Positions 61,522 through 64,000 of a DNA stretch of 64,000 bases are shown one piece after another (positions within the stretch are counted from its first letter, which is position 1; each line of letters starts with the position of its first letter). The notes beneath the pieces were generated by a model, which saw only the letters and a list, made by a program, of their open reading frames with translations, was not told the origin of the DNA and made no database searches. The DNA comes from Candidatus Zixiibacteriota bacterium (lineage in GTDB: Bacteria > RBG-13-66-14 > B26-G2 > WVWN01): contig JAUWLW010000001.1 of assembly GCA_030613505.1 (NCBI GenBank), positions 62,001-126,000 of the forward strand, in the 5' to 3' direction. The position numbers and the translations under genes are program-made.

Positions 61522-62803
61522 GCGGCTGAGCTGGGCGTTTACCGCTATTTGCGCGGCCGCGGCTTGCGCCGGCGCCGCGCCGCCGGTCGGCGACGAAAGC
61601 GCCGTGGAAGCGAGACTGCTCGCGGGCGAAGTCGCGTTCTGGGCGGGCGACTACGTAGCGGCGGAGCTGGCCTTTTTCGAAACGCTGATAGCCCGGCCCG
61701 ACGACGGCCGGGCTCATTACTACCTGGGAAGGATTTATCAATCGCGAACCTCGAGGGGCAAAGCGGCCGAGCATTACGAGGCGGCGGCGGGGCCGGCGTA
61801 CCCCGAGACCTATTTCTTTTTGGGTTTACTCTACCACGGCGAGAAGCGGTTCGACGACGCCGCGGCGCGGTACCGCCGGTATTTGGAATTTTACCCGGAC
61901 GACGCCGCGGCCTGGTTCAACCTCGGCGTCACCTTCGCCGCCGCGGGACGACCGGCGGAGGCCGAGGAGGCGTACCTGAAAGTACTGACCGAGGCCCCCC
62001 GCAGCGTCGCCGCGCTCCACAACCTCGCCGTTCTGTACCACCGGCGCGGCGACTTCCGCCGAGCGGCGTTCTTTTGGCAGCGCCTGTTGGAGGTGGCGCC
62101 GGCCGACGCCGACGCTTATTACGGCCTCGGCCTGGCGAACTACTACGCCGGCGATTACGCGGAGGCGGCCGCGGCCTTCAACCAGGGAACCCGCCTGGCG
62201 CCGCTGGAGAGCCGGTTTTTCTACCAATCGGGGCGGGTCTATTTCGAGTTGAAGAAGTACGACCTGGCGGTGGGGCTTTACAAGCGGGCGTTCGAGCTCG
62301 GTTACGACGAGGGAGAAGTCGCGGAGGGTATGGGCCTGGCGTACGAGGGTTGGCGCCGATACGACCAGTCGACGCCGCTTTTGCGGAAGGCCGCGGAGCT
62401 AAAGGGCGACGAGGCGGGCCGAGTTTACGCGGCGTTGGGTCGGATAGAGCGCGAGACGGGGCGGCCCGGCGCGGCGCTGGCGGATTTTTACGAAGCTGCC
62501 GCCAGGCTGGAGGACGCCCCCGAGGTGCACAATCAAATCGGCGAGCTTTACCTGGAGGCGGACCTGGCGTCGTGGGCGGCGGAGGCTTTCGAGCGGGCGT
62601 TGGCGCTGGAGCCGTCCAACCTGGATTTCAACTACAACCTGGCCGTAGCGCGCGAGCGCTCCGAACCGTCCCGGGCGCCGGAGCAGTGGCGCCGGTACTT
62701 AGGGTTAGCCGAGGGCGTCCCGGGCGAGAAGCGTCGCGCCGCGGAGGCGCGCGAGCGACTCGAGCGCTTGCTCGAGGAAAAAAACCGAAAGGCGACGCCG
62801 TGA
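61472..62803 (+). CDS. Secreted TPR protein
   Basis: This 443-residue protein has a signal peptide after a basic start (LSWAFTAICAAAACAGAAP) and about ten TPR units, e.g. AAHYYLGRIYQ... and DPETYFFLGLLYHGEKRFDDAAARYRRYLEFYPDDAAAWFNLGV. It overlaps its neighbour upstream by 50 bases and downstream by four (GTGA), so the three TPR genes are coupled. Function unknown. Confidence 0.85.
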   Translation: MRSGDTPRWRGRVTAVRRLSWAFTAICAAAACAGAAPPVGDESAVEARLLAGEVAFWAGDYVAAELAFFETLIARPDDGRAHYYLGRIYQSRTSRGKAAEHYEAAAGPAYPETYFFLGLLYHGEKRFDDAAARYRRYLEFYPDDAAAWFNLGVTFAAAGRPAEAEEAYLKVLTEAPRSVAALHNLAVLYHRRGDFRRAAFFWQRLLEVAPADADAYYGLGLANYYAGDYAEAAAAFNQGTRLAPLESRFFYQSGRVYFELKKYDLAVGLYKRAFELGYDEGEVAEGMGLAYEGWRRYDQSTPLLRKAAELKGDEAGRVYAALGRIERETGRPGAALADFYEAAARLEDAPEVHNQIGELYLEADLASWAAEAFERALALEPSNLDFNYNLAVARERSEPSRAPEQWRRYLGLAEGVPGEKRRAAEARERLERLLEEKNRKATP

Positions 62804-63471
62804 ATTTAAAACTGTTGGCTACAAAAATATTGGCGTGCGGCGCCGTCGCGGCCGCCGGCGGTTGTTACTGGCTCATCGGCGGCGAGGAGCACCGCCGCAA
62901 GCAGAGCATAGCCAAGTACACGAACATGGCCGAAATACACGAAACGGCCGGAAACTACGCCGGCGCGGCCGACGAGTACCGCGCCATAATCGAGCTCGCG
63001 CCGCAGCTGGCGGAGGCGTACCTCGGCCTGGGCAACAACCTAAACAAGTTGGGCCGGTTCGCAGAAGCCGCGGAAGCGTACCGCAAGGCGGCCGCGCTCG
63101 AGCCCGAAAACTACAACTTCAGGTTTAACCTCGGCGTAACGTTGGCCCGGGCGAAGAAGTACGAGGAGGCCGCGGCCGAGCTGGAGGTCGCGGCGTCGCT
63201 GGAGCCCGACAAAGCGGAGCCGTACATATATTGGGGTTCCGCCTTGCGCGAGGCCGGCGATTACGAGAACGCCGCGGCGGCGCTGGCCCGGGCCCTCGTC
63301 ATCGACCCGGCGAATACGCTCGCCCACCTGAACCTGGCGTTGACCCTGGACGAAGTCGACCCGGCCCGGGCCGCGGACGAGTGGCGGAAGGTGCGCGCCG
63401 CCCCCGACGCCCTTCCCGAGTGGCGCGCTATGGCCGAAGAACGGCTTTCCCCCGGCGGCGAGGGGGATTGA
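62800..63471 (+). CDS. TPR protein with possible lipobox
   Basis: A 223-residue protein that starts with GTG at 62800-62802, overlapping the preceding stop codon as GTGA. The N-terminus (LLATKILACGAVAAAGGCYWL) may be a lipoprotein signal, but the lipobox AGGC is weak. TPR units follow (AGNYAGAADEYRAIIELAPQLAEAYLGLGNNL). The longer ORF upstream is frame-shadow of the preceding gene. Confidence 0.8.
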   Translation: MNLKLLATKILACGAVAAAGGCYWLIGGEEHRRKQSIAKYTNMAEIHETAGNYAGAADEYRAIIELAPQLAEAYLGLGNNLNKLGRFAEAAEAYRKAAALEPENYNFRFNLGVTLARAKKYEEAAAELEVAASLEPDKAEPYIYWGSALREAGDYENAAAALARALVIDPANTLAHLNLALTLDEVDPARAADEWRKVRAAPDALPEWRAMAEERLSPGGEGD

Positions 63472-63519
63472 CCGAAAAAATAGTTGTAAAAAAACCTATA
63501 TGTGGTATGCATATTTTGA

Positions 63520-63548
63520 TTGACACGGCGGGCGCGGTGTGTTAGCGT
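63520..63548 (+). promoter_or_regulatory. Possible promoter for the HU gene
   Basis: A perfect TTGACA (63520-63525) is followed after 16-17 bases by the weak -10 TTAGCG. The HU gene starts about 35 bases further on, after a strong AAGGAGGT. Confidence 0.5.
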
Positions 63549-63581
63549 CGATCAGAGACTTTTAAGAAAGGAGGTCGTGAA

Positions 63582-63860
63582 ATGGCGGTAAGCAAATCGG
63601 ATATCGCCCAAGTGGTGGCGCAGAAGGCCGGCATGCCCAAGAGCCGAGCGGACGACGTCGTATCCATGGTTTTCGACACTATCCAGGGCAGCCTCCAAAA
63701 GGGCGAGCGGGTTTCGATAGTTTCGTTCGGGACGTTCGAAGTACGCACCAACAAAGGTCGCATGGGTCGGAACCCGAAGACGGGCGAAACGATATACATC
63801 CCGGAGAAGCGTTCGGTAAAGTTTAAGGCCGGGAAAGGATTGAAGGAAACGGTTCGATAG
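63582..63860 (+). CDS. hup: HU-family DNA-binding protein
   Basis: This 92-residue protein fits HU/IHF: helical N-terminus SKSDIAQVVAQKAGMPKSRADDVVSMVFDTI, then VSIVSFGTFEVRTNKGRMGRNPKTGETIYIPEKRSVKFKAGKGLKE. The nucleoid-associated arm residues RxGRNPxTGE are present. Length is typical. An AAGGAGGT ribosome-binding site lies seven bases before the ATG. Confidence 0.96.
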   Translation: MAVSKSDIAQVVAQKAGMPKSRADDVVSMVFDTIQGSLQKGERVSIVSFGTFEVRTNKGRMGRNPKTGETIYIPEKRSVKFKAGKGLKETVR

Positions 63861-63889
63861 CGGTTTTATTCGTAATATGGGAAAAAACG

Positions 63890-63912
63890 GGCCCCCATGC
63901 GGGGCCTTTTTT
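63890..63912 (+). terminator. Terminator after the HU gene
   Basis: GGCCCC and GGGGCC pair around CATGC and are followed by TTTTTT, 30 bases after the HU stop codon. Confidence 0.9.
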
Positions 63913-63989
63913 CATAGGCCGACGGGGATACCGGAACGGCCGGGAAATCGAGGCCGCCCGCCCGCGCGAAAAATAGGTTTTCCGGGTGC

Positions 63990-63995
63990 TTGACA
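63990..63995 (+). promoter_or_regulatory. -35 element of a promoter at the window edge
   Basis: TTGACA at 63990-63995; the -10 hexamer would lie beyond the window. Confidence 0.3.
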
Positions 63996-64000
63996 TATCT

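Overview
The window reads as chromosome of a GC-rich, Gram-negative-type bacterium from a poorly characterised, probably anaerobic lineage. Evidence for an outer membrane is an Omp85/BamA-like barrel protein with a POTRA domain, an MCE-domain (MlaD-type) substrate-binding protein with its ATPase, and several lipoprotein or secreted-protein signal peptides. Evidence for anaerobic metabolism is a sensory-type [FeFe]-hydrogenase cluster, radical SAM enzymes and nickel-pincer cofactor genes. Many TPR proteins and secreted beta-propellers suggest a candidate phylum, but the phylum cannot be named from the sequence alone.

Layout. 1-3.8 kb: larC (partial), larB, a tRNA-dihydrouridine synthase, a HEPN protein and a B12-binding radical SAM protein, all on the minus strand. 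3.9-9.4 kb: an accessory patch of secreted propeller and Ig-like proteins, two near-identical QueT-like transporter genes in direct orientation, and between them a doubly truncated propeller pseudogene and an AT-rich two-gene cassette (TIR-like protein plus a 59-residue protein found by hand). 9.4-17 kb: peptidoglycan-binding protein, formyltransferase, methyltransferase, MFS transporter, sensor-like propeller, M23 peptidase, lipoprotein and FolE2. 17.0-21.6 kb: a defence-like island with a nucleotidyltransferase and antitoxin-like pair, a single-chain restriction-modification enzyme and a RadC remnant. 21.6-27.2 kb: guaA, a DUF4139 protein, a membrane protein, larE and mnmA. 27.3-30.6 kb: four TPR genes in one operon. 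30.6-33.8 kb: a consensus promoter with a leader terminator, an RNase H-fold-like hypothetical, a dUTPase-like gene, folC and tatC. 33.8-36 kb: a tandem duplication of about 1.09 kb carrying tRNA-Val(CAC), a secreted/membrane protein gene and the first codons of tatC. 36-39.5 kb: the hydrogenase cluster. 39.6-51.4 kb: one long minus-strand run from murE through mlaFD, pnp, M16 peptidase, Omp85, glycosyltransferases and a radical SAM protein. 51.4-63.9 kb (plus strand): an XRE-STAND-TPR regulator, glmS, yvcK, a beta-helix protein with a fused HNH-type repeat tail, a phosphohexomutase, a HAD phosphatase, three TPR genes and an HU-type DNA-binding protein with its own promoter and terminator.

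Functional themes. Envelope biogenesis is prominent: GlmS, YvcK, the beta-helix acyltransferase-like protein, the phosphohexomutase and MurE lie on either side of a divergent promoter region rich in inverted repeats, next to the XRE-STAND-TPR regulator. Nickel-pincer cofactor assembly is represented by LarB, LarC and LarE. The most unusual structures are the beta-helix/HNH-repeat fusion, the tRNA-containing tandem duplication with visible junction microhomology, the direct repeat around the AT-rich cassette, and a shared C-terminal tag on secreted propeller proteins. All functional calls are from reading motifs by eye; no database search was run.
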